From Bacillota bacterium (GTDB taxonomy: Bacteria > Bacillota_I > Bacilli_A > RF39 > UBA660), in NCBI GenBank assembly GCA_015059435.1, contig SVAJ01000001.1, positions 220,657 through 284,656 on the forward strand: DNA of 64,000 nucleotides, given 5' to 3'. Both the position numbers and the translations under genes were made by a program. Below are positions 25,468 to 34,589 of this stretch, one piece after another (within the stretch, counting starts at the first letter, position 1; each line of letters starts with the position of its first letter). Below the pieces are notes generated by a model. The model made no database searches. It was not told where the DNA came from and saw nothing but the letters and a program-made list of their open reading frames with translations.

Positions 25468-27213
25468 TTAATCTCTTACTTTGATGTGTACTTCTCTAAG
25501 TTGTAATTCACTTACTTCTGATGGACATTCCATCATTGCATCACTACCAGCTGCGCTCATTGGGAATGCTACTGTTTCACGAATTGATTCTTCATCTAAT
25601 AATAACATTAACATTCTATCAATACCAGGAGCCATTCCTGCATGTGGTGGAGCCCCATATTTAAATGCTTCATATAAAGCTTTGAATCTTCTTTCTAATT
25701 CACTTTCTTCATATCCTGCAATTTCAAATACTTTTCTCATGATATCTAAATCATGGTTACGTACAGCACCACTAGCCATTTCTATACCATTACATACAAA
25801 GTCAAATTGATATCCTAAAATATCTTCTACTTTTTTAGTTTTTAAAGCTTCCATTCCACCTTGTGGCATACTGAATGGGTTATGTGTAAAGATGTATTTA
25901 TCTTCTTCATCACTCCACTCATACATTGGGAAGTCTTTAACGATACAGAATTTAAATTCATTTTTATCAATTAAATCTAATTTACGACCCAATTCATCTC
26001 TGATAAGCCCTGCATTTTTAGCAGCATTTTTTCTATCTGCGATAAAGAATATTACACTACCTGGTTTTAAGTTTCCAATATCTATTAAGTCATCTCTTTC
26101 ATCTTCAGATAAGAATTTATCAATAGGTCCTGCAAAAGACATATCTTCCATTACTTTGAAATATCCAATTCCTGGCATTCCAATTGTTTTAGCATAATCA
26201 ACTAATTCATTGAACCAAGAATTTGATTTAGAAGCAATATCTTCTACTACTATACCTTTAACGGTAACTCCTCTAAATGGACGGAAACTTGTTTCTTCAA
26301 ATACATCTGTTAAATCAATTATTTCAAGTGGGTTTCTTAAATCTGGTTTATCAGTACCAAAACGATCCATTGATTCTTTATAAGTTAATCTAGTAAATGG
26401 TCTATCACTTAATTTTTTACCTTCACCAAATTTTTTGAATGTTTCATAGAATACTTTTTCACCAATTTTTAATACATCTTCTTCTTCAACGAAAGACATT
26501 TCAAAATCTAATTGATAGAATTCTCCATAAAGTCTATCACGTCTAGCATCTTCATCTCTAAAGCATGGTGCGATTTGGAAATATTTATCAAATCCACCAC
26601 ACATTAATAATTGTTTAAATTGTTGTGGTGCTTGTGGAAGTGCATAGAACTTTCCTTTAAACTTACGTGATGGAACTATAAAGTCTCTTGCTCCTTCTGG
26701 AGATGATGCAGTAAGTATTGGTGTTTGTAATTCTAAGAAGTTTTCTTCTTTCATTGTTTTTCTTAAGAAATCTATTACTTCTGATCTAAACATTATATTT
26801 TTCTTAACTTTTGGATTACGTAAATCTAAATATCTATATTTTAATCTTACATCTTCTCCTACTTCATGAGATGTCATTACTTCAAATGGTAAGACATTAG
26901 AAGATTTTCCTAATACTTCTAGACTATCTACTAATAATTCTATAGTACCAGTTGATATTCTTTCATTATAATCTTCTTCTTTTCTTTTACGTATTTTTCC
27001 AGATAAAGTAATACTAGATTCACGAGTAATACCATCAAAAATTGAATCATCGTTACTAACTACTTGAATAACTCCTGTATTATCTCTTATATCAACAAAG
27101 ATTACTCCACCGTGGTCTCTTATATTTTCAACGAAACCAGCGATGCGTACTTCTTTATCAACTTCACTCTCTGTTAAATCTGCACAATAATGTGTTCTAT
27201 ATTTATTTTCCAT
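25468..27213 (-). CDS. aspS: Aspartyl-tRNA synthetase (probably non-discriminating)
   Basis: 581 residues, bacterial type with the inserted GAD domain. It has an N-terminal OB-fold (RIAGFVENIRDHGGVIFVDI), class II motif 2 (CFRDEDARRDRLYGEFYQLDFEMSF region) and motif 3 (GMAPGIDRML). It charges tRNA-Asp. Because it overlaps gatB by eleven bases and shares the T-box with gatCAB, it probably also makes Asp-tRNA-Asn for amidation; that is inference. AGAGGAG precedes the ATG. Confidence 0.95.
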   Translation of the reverse strand: MENKYRTHYCADLTESEVDKEVRIAGFVENIRDHGGVIFVDIRDNTGVIQVVSNDDSIFDGITRESSITLSGKIRKRKEEDYNERISTGTIELLVDSLEVLGKSSNVLPFEVMTSHEVGEDVRLKYRYLDLRNPKVKKNIMFRSEVIDFLRKTMKEENFLELQTPILTASSPEGARDFIVPSRKFKGKFYALPQAPQQFKQLLMCGGFDKYFQIAPCFRDEDARRDRLYGEFYQLDFEMSFVEEEDVLKIGEKVFYETFKKFGEGKKLSDRPFTRLTYKESMDRFGTDKPDLRNPLEIIDLTDVFEETSFRPFRGVTVKGIVVEDIASKSNSWFNELVDYAKTIGMPGIGYFKVMEDMSFAGPIDKFLSEDERDDLIDIGNLKPGSVIFFIADRKNAAKNAGLIRDELGRKLDLIDKNEFKFCIVKDFPMYEWSDEEDKYIFTHNPFSMPQGGMEALKTKKVEDILGYQFDFVCNGIEMASGAVRNHDLDIMRKVFEIAGYEESELERRFKALYEAFKYGAPPHAGMAPGIDRMLMLLLDEESIRETVAFPMSAAGSDAMMECPSEVSELQLREVHIKVRD

Positions 27214-28636
27214 TTTCTTTTCTCCTCTCTAACTCTTTAGTTATAAGTTCTTTTGACATATTTGGATTTGCTTGTCTATTTGACTTTTTCATAGTTTGTC
27301 CTATGAAGAAGTTAATGGCAGACATATTTCCATCCTCTACATATTGTCTTACAATTTCCCCGTTTTCATCCATTATAGATGTAATTAATTTTAATAATTC
27401 AGTCTCATCATTTATTTGATGTAATCCTGCTTTTTTAATTAATTCTACCGGATCTTTTTCTTCATCAATTGCTTGATATAAAATCTTTTTACCATGATCT
27501 AGTGAAATATCACCTTTATGAACTAAATCTACTACTCCGCTTAACATAACTGGCGTTATAAATAATTTATCAATAGTTATTTCTAATTTATTTAGCGTAG
27601 ATAAAATTGAAGTAGTCATAAAGTTAACTGCAGTAGCTACATCACTTTTTTCTATTACTTTTTCAAAATAGTCAGCTACTTTTCTATCTTTAGATAGTGT
27701 TGCGGCATCTTCTTCACTTAATCCTAAATCTATATATTTTAAATATCTAGATAGTTTTAATTCTGGTAAATTACTTCTTATCTCATCTAAGTATTCTTTA
27801 GATAATTTTACTGGTGGAATATTTGGTTCTACAAAATATTTATAATCAACTGCATCTACTTTTTCTCTCATTGAATAAGTTTTTCCATCTTCTGCAATTC
27901 TTCTTGTTTCTTGAACTATTTTTTCACCTTTATCTAAAAGTTCACTTTGACGTTTTATTTCATATTCTATTGCGGCACGTACATTATTAAATGCATTTAT
28001 ATTTTTCATTTCTACTTTTGTACCAAGTTCTGTTGCATCTTCTTTCATTAATGAAATATTAACGTCACATCTCATTTGTCCATAGTTACTTCTAGCTTCA
28101 CTTACACCTAAGTATAAGAATACATCCCTTAAATCTTCTAAGAAAGTAACTGCTTCATCTGCACTTTCCATACATGGTTCTGTTACTATTTCCATTAGTG
28201 GAATACCACTACGGTTATAATCTATTAACGAGTATTTTGGATGATGTTCTAGAGATGCTGTATCTTCTTCTAGATGTAGGTCATGTATTAATACTCTTTT
28301 TATTTTTCCATTTACCATAATATCTAAATATCCATTAATACCCATTGGTTTAGTATTTTGAGTAATTTGATATCCTTTAGGTAAATCTGCATAATAATAG
28401 TTTTTACGATCAAATAATACTTCATCTGGATTTTCACAATTTAGTGCTTGAGCTGTGAATAACGCTCTTCTACATGCTTCTTTATTCGCAACTGGTAGGA
28501 TTCCAGGGAGTCCTAGATCTACAGGTGCTACATTGATATTAGGTATTTTTGTAAAAGTATTTGGTGCAGGTGAAAAGTTTTTAGAGTTTGTTTCAAGTTC
28601 GCAGTGAACTTCTAATCCTATTACTACTTTATACAT
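27203..28636 (-). CDS. gatB: Asp-tRNA(Asn)/Glu-tRNA(Gln) amidotransferase subunit B
   Basis: 477 residues. MYKVVIGLEVHCELET, DRKNYYYADLPKGYQITQ and YNRSGIPLMEIVTEP are GatB signatures of the kinase-like catalytic cradle; a C-terminal YqeY-like helical domain binds tRNA. It activates the misacylated amino acid with ATP. ATG 28634-28636 has AGGTG six bases upstream; an in-frame GTG at 28645 overlaps that site. The start lies inside the gatA 3' end (eight-base overlap). Confidence 0.96.
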   Translation of the reverse strand: MYKVVIGLEVHCELETNSKNFSPAPNTFTKIPNINVAPVDLGLPGILPVANKEACRRALFTAQALNCENPDEVLFDRKNYYYADLPKGYQITQNTKPMGINGYLDIMVNGKIKRVLIHDLHLEEDTASLEHHPKYSLIDYNRSGIPLMEIVTEPCMESADEAVTFLEDLRDVFLYLGVSEARSNYGQMRCDVNISLMKEDATELGTKVEMKNINAFNNVRAAIEYEIKRQSELLDKGEKIVQETRRIAEDGKTYSMREKVDAVDYKYFVEPNIPPVKLSKEYLDEIRSNLPELKLSRYLKYIDLGLSEEDAATLSKDRKVADYFEKVIEKSDVATAVNFMTTSILSTLNKLEITIDKLFITPVMLSGVVDLVHKGDISLDHGKKILYQAIDEEKDPVELIKKAGLHQINDETELLKLITSIMDENGEIVRQYVEDGNMSAINFFIGQTMKKSNRQANPNMSKELITKELERRKENGK

Positions 28637-30095
28637 TTTCTTCACCTACCTTAGAATAAATATCTTTATATCCTGTAACACTCTCTATTTTATTAGCCAT
28701 ATTTAAAACTAATGCATCATCTTTTATTCTACCAGTGATGTTTACTCCTACTGGCATATCCTCTACAAAAGTAAATGGAATTGTGATTGATGGGAATCCA
28801 CCAAAGTTTCCTATAGCTAAATGATTTTCAAGTAATAGATATCTACTTGATAATTTTTCTGATGTATCATTAAATTTAGGAGCTATTCCTCCACTAGCTG
28901 GTAAGATCATACCATCATATTCTTTAAATAATTCAGTTATCTTTTCTACTATTAATCTTCTTACACGACAAGCATTTAAGAATAGTTTATCTTGATTTTC
29001 TTTTTGTAAGATATAACTTCCTAATACAAAACGTCTTTTAATTAATTCTGAGAATCCTTTAGTTCTAGCACTAAACATTATTTCTTCTACTGATTCTCCT
29101 TCTCCACGAGGACCAAATTGAATACCTGTAAGGTTAGAATTATTAGAAGTAGCTTCTGCACAACTTATAGACATATATGTTGGATAGATTGCTTCTAGTA
29201 AGCTTTTATCAATAGATACTTCTTCTACTTCAAATCCTAGATTTTTACATTTATCAATTAATTCTTGGAAGTCATCTAATACTTTATTTAATACTTCATC
29301 ATTACTATCTTTATATAATTCTTTATCACATATTTCTTTTATATAGAATAATTTTTTACCTTTAATATCATTATCTAGAGAATCTACTAAATTAATATTA
29401 CTACTATCAAATGATGTCATATCATTACTATCTTTACCTTTAATAATATCTGTAACAATAGCAGAATCTTTAACATTACGAGAAATTACACCTACATGAT
29501 CAAGACTAGATGCGAATGCGAATAAACCAAAACGAGAAATAAGCCCATATGTTGGTTTGTATCCTACAACTCCTCCAAATGATGCTGGTTTTCTAATTGA
29601 ATCTCCTGTATCTGATCCGATAGAAAAAGGAACAATTCCTAAAGCTACACTTGAAGTTGATCCTGCTGAAGATCCTCCAATCATCCTTTCTTTATCCCAT
29701 GGATTTCTTACAATTCCAGTATGACCAGTAGTACCAGTTCCACCCATTGCAAGTTCATCTAATACTGTTTTACCTACTAATACTCCTCCAGCTTTTTTTA
29801 ATTTTTTATATACAGTTGCATCATATACTGGTACATAATCTTTTAAAATATTAGATGAAGATGTAGTAAGAATACCTGCTGTTGAAAAATTGTCCTTTAA
29901 GGCATATGGAATACCTGCAATAGTTGAATCTGCTCTTCTTTTAATTTTATAATCATCGATTATAGTTACGAAAGAATTATAATCCTCTTGAAAATCATGA
30001 GCTAGTTTATTAGCTTCATTAAATAATTCTTCACTTGTAATTTCTTCTTTATCTAAAGCTTCTCTTAATTCTGTTATACTTTTTCCTCTATACAT
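28629..30095 (-). CDS. gatA: Asp-tRNA(Asn)/Glu-tRNA(Gln) amidotransferase subunit A
   Basis: 488 residues, amidase-signature family. The catalytic Lys is in YALKDNF (about residue 69), and the GGSSAGSTSSVA loop plus SIGSDTGDSIRKPASFGG provide the cis-Ser and nucleophile Ser. It releases ammonia from Gln or Asn for transfer to the tRNA-bound acid. It starts directly after the gatC stop, with AAAGGTGGTGG upstream, and overlaps gatB. Confidence 0.96.
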   Translation of the reverse strand: MYRGKSITELREALDKEEITSEELFNEANKLAHDFQEDYNSFVTIIDDYKIKRRADSTIAGIPYALKDNFSTAGILTTSSSNILKDYVPVYDATVYKKLKKAGGVLVGKTVLDELAMGGTGTTGHTGIVRNPWDKERMIGGSSAGSTSSVALGIVPFSIGSDTGDSIRKPASFGGVVGYKPTYGLISRFGLFAFASSLDHVGVISRNVKDSAIVTDIIKGKDSNDMTSFDSSNINLVDSLDNDIKGKKLFYIKEICDKELYKDSNDEVLNKVLDDFQELIDKCKNLGFEVEEVSIDKSLLEAIYPTYMSISCAEATSNNSNLTGIQFGPRGEGESVEEIMFSARTKGFSELIKRRFVLGSYILQKENQDKLFLNACRVRRLIVEKITELFKEYDGMILPASGGIAPKFNDTSEKLSSRYLLLENHLAIGNFGGFPSITIPFTFVEDMPVGVNITGRIKDDALVLNMANKIESVTGYKDIYSKVGEENV

Positions 30096-30386
30096 TTATT
30101 CCACCACCTTTGGTACTTTAACTTGATCATTAACTTGATATTTAGCATTTTCTAATACTTCTGATACAGTTAAATAATCTCCTACTTCATCTTCTCTTAG
30201 AGTAGTTTCTTCATTTACAAATGGAAAAGTCATTGGTTCTACTTCACTAATATTAGGAATTTTACCTATTAAATCCATTTGCTTTAAAATAACATCAAAT
30301 TCTTCTTGTAATGTTTCATACTCTTTTTCATCCATATCGAACATTAGCTTATGAGCATAATCTTTTAATTTTTCTTTTTCTATCAT
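30096..30386 (-). CDS. gatC: Asp-tRNA(Asn)/Glu-tRNA(Gln) amidotransferase subunit C
   Basis: 96 residues, the small subunit that threads around GatA. The N-terminal helix, FDVILKQMDLIGKIPNISEVEPM (about 29-51) and LREDEVGDYLTVSEVLENA fit the family. AAGGAGAT precedes the ATG. First gene of the gatC-A-B-aspS operon, eight bases or so below the T-box terminator's T run. Confidence 0.94.
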   Translation of the reverse strand: MIEKEKLKDYAHKLMFDMDEKEYETLQEEFDVILKQMDLIGKIPNISEVEPMTFPFVNEETTLREDEVGDYLTVSEVLENAKYQVNDQVKVPKVVE

Positions 30387-30403
30387 ATTATCATCTCCTT
30401 AAA

Positions 30404-30660
30404 TATAAAAAATACTAGTTTCATTCCTTAATTTAAATAAGGGACGAAAACTAGTATTTCCGCGGTACCACCCAAATTATTATATAAATATAATCACTCT
30501 TGGTATAAACCTAATCTTTAACGGGATTCCCGACTTATTCTACTATTATTTCTTTAAGTACTCAGAAGTGTTATTCAAAATTATTTGTTACTAAGTTCCA
30601 CCAAACCTTAGTTCTCTATAAACAGGGATAATTTTTACTTCTCTTCTTCATTGATTTCTT
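30404..30660 (-). promoter_or_regulatory. T-box riboswitch for gatCAB-aspS, specifier AAC (Asn)
   Basis: The minus strand carries the conserved T-box GGGTGGTACCGCGG (30460-30473). Stem I is foldable: CTAAG/CTTAG apical stem with a GGTTTGGTGGAA-type loop, AAAATTAT/ATAATTTT, and GAAG/CTTC at the base of the specifier loop. The 3' strand of that loop reads GAATAACA, giving AAC followed by A, so uncharged tRNA-Asn is the predicted ligand. A 12-pair terminator competes with the antiterminator. T-boxes bind uncharged tRNA and allow read-through. Confidence 0.92.
30410..30459 (-). terminator. T-box regulated terminator hairpin
   Basis: Arms AAATACTAGTTT and AAACTAGTATTT, perfect over 12 pairs, with an additional inner CCTTA/TAAGG pairing, then six T on the minus strand just before gatC. 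Confidence 0.9.
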
Positions 30661-30664
30661 CTAT

Positions 30665-30694
30665 ATTTTACTATAATTACTTAGTTTTTGTCAA
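30665..30694 (-). promoter_or_regulatory. Promoter of T-box/gatCAB-aspS operon
   Basis: Minus strand TTGACA (30689-30694), 18-base spacer and TAAAAT (30665-30670). The -35 lies within the last codons of the upstream gene. Confidence 0.75.
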
Positions 30695-31126
30695 ATTATT
30701 TTTCTTATCCATACTAGAAAAATCATAGAATTTTTTCATAAATTCAATATAGTTTATTGTATCTGTTGTAGTTCCAGTTAAATTAACTTTTCTAGTTAAT
30801 AAATCATCCATATTATCTATTACATTTTCACGTAATACTTTTTCTACTTCTAATGGGAAAGGACCATATTCTTCTATTGGTAAAACTGCATTTATAGAAT
30901 CACTAGGTTTCTTTTCCTTTTGTATTTGCATTCTTTCTATTTTATTAACTAAGCCATCTAAATCCTTTATTAAAAATATTTCTCCTTCAATTAGTTCTAA
31001 TTCTTCATCAGTAAAAATATTTCTAAATTTAGTTACATCTTCTCCAAATGTCATTAATTCTATATATGCTTTAGCATACTCTAATCTTTCAACAGAAAAA
31101 TTACTTAATAAACTCATTTCTTTCAT
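30677..31126 (-). CDS. Helical cytosolic protein of unknown function
   Basis: 149 residues, no signal or membrane segment, predicted mostly helical with a charged C-terminus. Phrases such as YAKAYIELMTFGEDVTKFRNIF and LPIEEYGPFPLEVEKVL look conserved but I do not recognise the family. AGGTGAT precedes the ATG at 31124-31126. It lies upstream of the T-box promoter on the same strand with no clear terminator. Confidence 0.72.
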   Translation of the reverse strand: MKEMSLLSNFSVERLEYAKAYIELMTFGEDVTKFRNIFTDEELELIEGEIFLIKDLDGLVNKIERMQIQKEKKPSDSINAVLPIEEYGPFPLEVEKVLRENVIDNMDDLLTRKVNLTGTTTDTINYIEFMKKFYDFSSMDKKNNLTKTK

Positions 31127-31213
31127 AATATCACCTAAATTCCTTGCATATTATATCATATTTAGTATGTTTTGGCAATATTTATACAATTATTATTTAC
31201 CTACATATATATT

Positions 31214-31603
31214 TTATTCATTATTAGTATTATAATTCCATAAGCCAAGTTTTCCTTTTATATAAATTGGTTCATCATATTTTTTTATATTTTCTAGTTT
31301 CCAAGCATAATTTTCTACATGATTACTTCTACCATATACTATGGGATCTATAGTTCTTAACTCTTCATTAAAATTTTCATCTACTAGTATACAGTCTACT
31401 AGTTCTGCTTCTCCTATTATGGCACCTAAAGTACAATTTAAATTATAATCTTTAAATCTTTCCATCATATCTTTTTCTAAAGAAAGACCAGCATGTATTA
31501 GTATTTTACCTCTGTAATTAGTTTTCCAACTTCTAAACTCATACTTTTTATAACCATCTACTATTAAAGATGCCCATGGTTGTTTGATTGTTAATGCTTT
31601 CAT
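31214..31603 (-). CDS. ASCH domain protein
   Basis: 129 residues from ATG 31601-31603 (AAGGAG, seven bases upstream). MKALTIKQPWASLIVDGYKKYEFRSWKTNYRG (first 32 residues) is the ASCH beta-barrel signature, with the E-x-R and a later IHAG motif; the end is LGLWNY. ASCH domains resemble PUA/EVE RNA or modified-base binders. It follows the ORF6N gene by twelve bases, a pairing typical of accessory genes. Confidence 0.88.
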   Translation of the reverse strand: MKALTIKQPWASLIVDGYKKYEFRSWKTNYRGKILIHAGLSLEKDMMERFKDYNLNCTLGAIIGEAELVDCILVDENFNEELRTIDPIVYGRSNHVENYAWKLENIKKYDEPIYIKGKLGLWNYNTNNE

Positions 31604-31614
31604 ATGATACTCCT

Positions 31615-32532
31615 TCATACATTTATTATATTATTTATTTTTTCTATTAGTGGTCTTATTATATCATTATCTTTTATCAGAGTGATAGAAAAAGTTTTAT
31701 ATCCGATTTTATTAATACTTGCTCCACAATGATATACTTCTTCTTTATCTATTATAAAATATCTATCATGAAATGTGTCATTATAATAAACTTTTAAATT
31801 ATTATACTGCTTACTATATTTATTAATATCCTGTTTAGTCAATAAATTATTCTTTTTAGTAATAATTATTACTTCTATATTTAATCTTTTAATAATATCC
31901 AATATTGTATTATCTGCATAGGCATCAATTATTATTAATTTATCAATAGTACTTTTAAATATTTCATATATTTTTGAATAAGCATCAAATATTTGACCAT
32001 TAAAATATATCTCGTTCATCTTTTTATTTGATTCTAATTTATCAAATGATTCTTTAAGTAGTTTTATATTCGTAGTATTTTCTTTTATTAATCTATGATC
32101 TTCTAAAACTAGATCATTGATATATTTTTGTTCAATCAAGCTATTACTAATGTGACTACGCATTTTTACAAAAGCTCTCATTATAGATACGCTCATATAA
32201 GAAGCTATTTCCGTTCTTAGTACTGTTGCTAGCATAGCTACACCCTGTTCAGTAAAAACATATGGTAACTTTCTAATTCCACCATAATTATTATTTAAGC
32301 TTGAAGTCACAAATTGTGACTTCAAGTTTAAATATTCCGTGTATGTTAATTGAAAGTAAAAATCTTCTGGAAATCTTTCTATATTTCTCTTTACCGCCTG
32401 ATTTATAACTTTAGTACCACCTTTACATTTATAAAGTCTTGCTAAATCAGAATCTAACATAACTTGAATACCACGAACTTCATATATCATATTTTCAATT
32501 TCTATCACTTCTTTTATTGCCAATTCACTCAT
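31615..32532 (-). CDS. ORF6N-domain protein with C-terminal PLD-like domain
   Basis: 305 residues from ATG 32530-32532 (AAAGGAG upstream). The N-terminal ORF6N DNA-binding domain (about 10-115) shows VMLDSDLARLYKCKGGTKVINQAVKRNIERFP and LPYVFTEQGVAMLATVL. The C-terminal half (about 185-300) has DAYADNTILDIIKRL and FHDRYFIIDKEEVYHCGASI, an HKD-like block as in phospholipase-D-fold proteins; only one such motif is visible. ORF6N proteins are common in phages and accessory regions. A 27-base inverted repeat lies inside the gene (32300-32326). Role is unknown. Confidence 0.85.
   Translation of the reverse strand: MSELAIKEVIEIENMIYEVRGIQVMLDSDLARLYKCKGGTKVINQAVKRNIERFPEDFYFQLTYTEYLNLKSQFVTSSLNNNYGGIRKLPYVFTEQGVAMLATVLRTEIASYMSVSIMRAFVKMRSHISNSLIEQKYINDLVLEDHRLIKENTTNIKLLKESFDKLESNKKMNEIYFNGQIFDAYSKIYEIFKSTIDKLIIIDAYADNTILDIIKRLNIEVIIITKKNNLLTKQDINKYSKQYNNLKVYYNDTFHDRYFIIDKEEVYHCGASINKIGYKTFSITLIKDNDIIRPLIEKINNIINV
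32300..32326. repeat. Perfect 13-base inverted repeat inside the ORF6N gene
   Basis: CTTGAAGTCACAA and TTGTGACTTCAAG flank one base. It encodes the LKSQFVTS segment of the ORF6N domain. It could form an mRNA hairpin or a DNA-binding site for the ORF6N protein itself. Confidence 0.8.
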
Positions 32533-32675
32533 TTTTTCTCCTTTCACTGTATAATTCACAACCTTGTTAATTTAGATATAACATACATTTGTTCGTTAGT
32601 CAACTTATATATTTATATAATAATTGTTTTAATAATTTATAATTTATGATAAAATTAAACAAGGAAGTGATAAGT

Positions 32676-33677
32676 ATGAAAAAAACTATATTAACAGGAT
32701 TACGTCCTACTGGTAACTTACATTTAGGACATTATTTTGGAGCAGGTAAAAATTATTTAAAAATGCAAAATGATTATGACTTTTATTTAGAAATAGCTGA
32801 TGTACAAGCTTTAACTGATAATTTTGATAATCCAGAAAAGGTGCGAAAAAATATTAAAGAAATAACTATGGATTTATTAGCAATTGGACTTGATCCTGAA
32901 AAAGTTAATTTCTTTATTCAATCTAAGATTCCTGAAATTGCTGAACTTACTGTTTTTTATTCAAATTTAGTTACAGTATCTAGATTACAAAGAAATCCTA
33001 CTGTTAAAAATGAAATAGCTCAAAAGAAAGAATTATTTGGTAATAATGGCGAAAGTATTACATATGGATTCTTAGGATACCCTGTTTCACAAGCTGCTGA
33101 TATTACATGTTTTAATGGAGAATTAGTTCCTGTTGGTGATGATCAATTACCTCTTTTAGAACAATGTAGAGAAATAGTTAGAAAGTTTAATTCTATTTAT
33201 GGAGAAACATTAAAAGAACCAGAACAAGTATTAAGTACTACTACTCGAGTTAAGGGACTTGATGGTAATGAGAAGATGGGTAAAAGTTTAGGAAACGCAA
33301 TTTTCTTAGTAGATGATGAAGATACTATTAGTAAAAAGATAATGGGAGCAATTACTGATCCTAATAAAATTAAAAAAGATGATCCTGCTGATCCTGATGT
33401 TTGTATGGTTTACTATTATCATAAATTAATAGATAATCCTAATTTGGAAACTGTATGTAGTGAATGTAAAAAAGGAGCACGTGGTTGCGTAGCTTGTAAA
33501 AGAGAGTTAATTGAAAAGATGAATGAATTCTTAAAACCAATTAAAGAAGAAAGAAAAAAATATGAAGATAATCCAGAACTAGTTGATAAGATACTAGAAG
33601 ATGGTACTAAAAAAGCTAAAGCTAAAGCAGAAGAACAAATGAAAAATATTAGAAAAGCTATGAAAATAGACTACTAA
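32676..33677 (+). CDS. trpS: Tryptophanyl-tRNA synthetase
   Basis: 333 residues from ATG at 32676, with AAGGAAGTGAT upstream; an earlier in-frame ATG at 32646 lacks one. Class I motifs are present: PTGNLHLGHYFG (HIGH, about 11-22) and EKMGKSLGN (KMSKS, about 200-208). C-terminal cysteines CSECKKGARGCVACK (about 260-274) may bind zinc or a cluster. It charges tRNA-Trp. No T-box is seen upstream. It converges on the yjbA-like gene, the same neighbour as in Bacillus subtilis. Confidence 0.96.
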   Translation: MKKTILTGLRPTGNLHLGHYFGAGKNYLKMQNDYDFYLEIADVQALTDNFDNPEKVRKNIKEITMDLLAIGLDPEKVNFFIQSKIPEIAELTVFYSNLVTVSRLQRNPTVKNEIAQKKELFGNNGESITYGFLGYPVSQAADITCFNGELVPVGDDQLPLLEQCREIVRKFNSIYGETLKEPEQVLSTTTRVKGLDGNEKMGKSLGNAIFLVDDEDTISKKIMGAITDPNKIKKDDPADPDVCMVYYYHKLIDNPNLETVCSECKKGARGCVACKRELIEKMNEFLKPIKEERKKYEDNPELVDKILEDGTKKAKAKAEEQMKNIRKAMKIDY

Positions 33678-33696
33678 AAAGTAGCCTATTTTTTTT
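33666..33696 (+). terminator. Terminator after trpS
   Basis: Arms AATAGACTAC and GTAGCCTATT with one mismatch, then six further T. It overlaps the end of the convergent gene. Confidence 0.75.
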
Positions 33697-34327
33697 GATA
33701 ACTTAATCTAACTATCTCATATAATTTATTATATTTATCTGTATAATTATTATTAATATCTTCTATTATTAAGTAATATCTATTTTTAATGTTATTATTA
33801 TCACTTTCAAAAACTTCTTCATATAAGTAATTTAGTTTATCATAGTCTTTATTTTCGTATAATGTTTCTAATTCCTTAATTAAATATCTTTTTTTTAGTA
33901 CTTCTTCTCTAGTTAGAAAATTCTGTTTATATTTATCTAACACCTTATAATTTAAATTAAATATATCTAAATTAAAACTATCTTCTAATACATCCTCTTC
34001 TTCATCTAATAATAGTGAACTTTTAAATATAGATTTTCCATTACTATCAAATTCAATTGCAACTACTCTATTTAGATCACTAAATAAAGTAGCGTATTTA
34101 ATAGTCTTTTTATTTTTATAAAGATATGTTTTATTATTAATCATAGTTAAAAATTTATTATCAACTTTAATATTTCCATTTATTATATTTTCCATGTCTA
34201 TTGAATTAATTCTAAATAGTGGTATTTTTTTTACTTGATCATATATATCATTACTACTCCATTCATAAAATTCTATTAAACGATTACTATCTATAAAATT
34301 TAATAATAAATCATATATATAAATCAT
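33686..34327 (-). CDS. UPF0736 (YjbA-like) protein
   Basis: 213 residues. MIYIYDLLLNFIDSNRLIEFYEWSSND, then KIPLFRI, then KTYLYKNKKTIKYATLFSD and AIEFDSNGK follow the layout of Bacillus YjbA (UPF0736), where the same Asp, Asn, Glu-Trp and Lys-x-Tyr positions are kept. Function of the family is unknown. The neighbouring trpS supports the assignment. It overlaps the small membrane protein gene upstream by 17 bases. Confidence 0.68.
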   Translation of the reverse strand: MIYIYDLLLNFIDSNRLIEFYEWSSNDIYDQVKKIPLFRINSIDMENIINGNIKVDNKFLTMINNKTYLYKNKKTIKYATLFSDLNRVVAIEFDSNGKSIFKSSLLLDEEEDVLEDSFNLDIFNLNYKVLDKYKQNFLTREEVLKKRYLIKELETLYENKDYDKLNYLYEEVFESDNNNIKNRYYLIIEDINNNYTDKYNKLYEIVRLSYQKK

Positions 34328-34526
34328 TATTCTTCCCCTTTCTATAAAATATAGTAAATATAAGTAGTCCTACAAAAAATATATAGCATTCATATCTAGT
34401 CAAAATATATTTTAAATACTCATTAATATTATAACCAAATGTGAATAAATTAAAATATAAAATATAATACATGAATCCTATTACCATTAGAATATATCCT
34501 AGTATTAATCCTAATATTCTTTTCAT
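34311..34526 (-). CDS. Small two-TM membrane protein
   Basis: 71 residues with hydrophobic segments at about 4-27 and 46-62 and a basic tail. No Shine-Dalgarno is visible before the ATG, but the 17-base overlap with the yjbA-like gene and lack of alternative coding support it. No family recognised. Confidence 0.55.
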   Translation of the reverse strand: MKRILGLILGYILMVIGFMYYILYFNLFTFGYNINEYLKYILTRYECYIFFVGLLIFTIFYRKGKNNDLYI

Positions 34527-34562
34527 AATTAATATTATGATATATTTTTTTATTTATTAAAA

Positions 34563-34589
34563 AAGATAGTAATTATTCATTACTATCTT
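34563..34589 (-). terminator. Terminator of rmuC
   Basis: Eleven-pair stem AAGATAGTAAT/ATTACTATCTT with a five-base loop; the minus strand continues with a T run. Confidence 0.82.

Noticed and set aside
25481-26197. Plus-strand frames of about 100 codons opposite aspS
   Set aside because: Antisense to a clear housekeeping gene; no promoter or ribosome-binding site.
32580-32675. T-box or trp leader before trpS
   Set aside because: The region is under 150 bases, with no T-box sequence or terminator/antiterminator pair.
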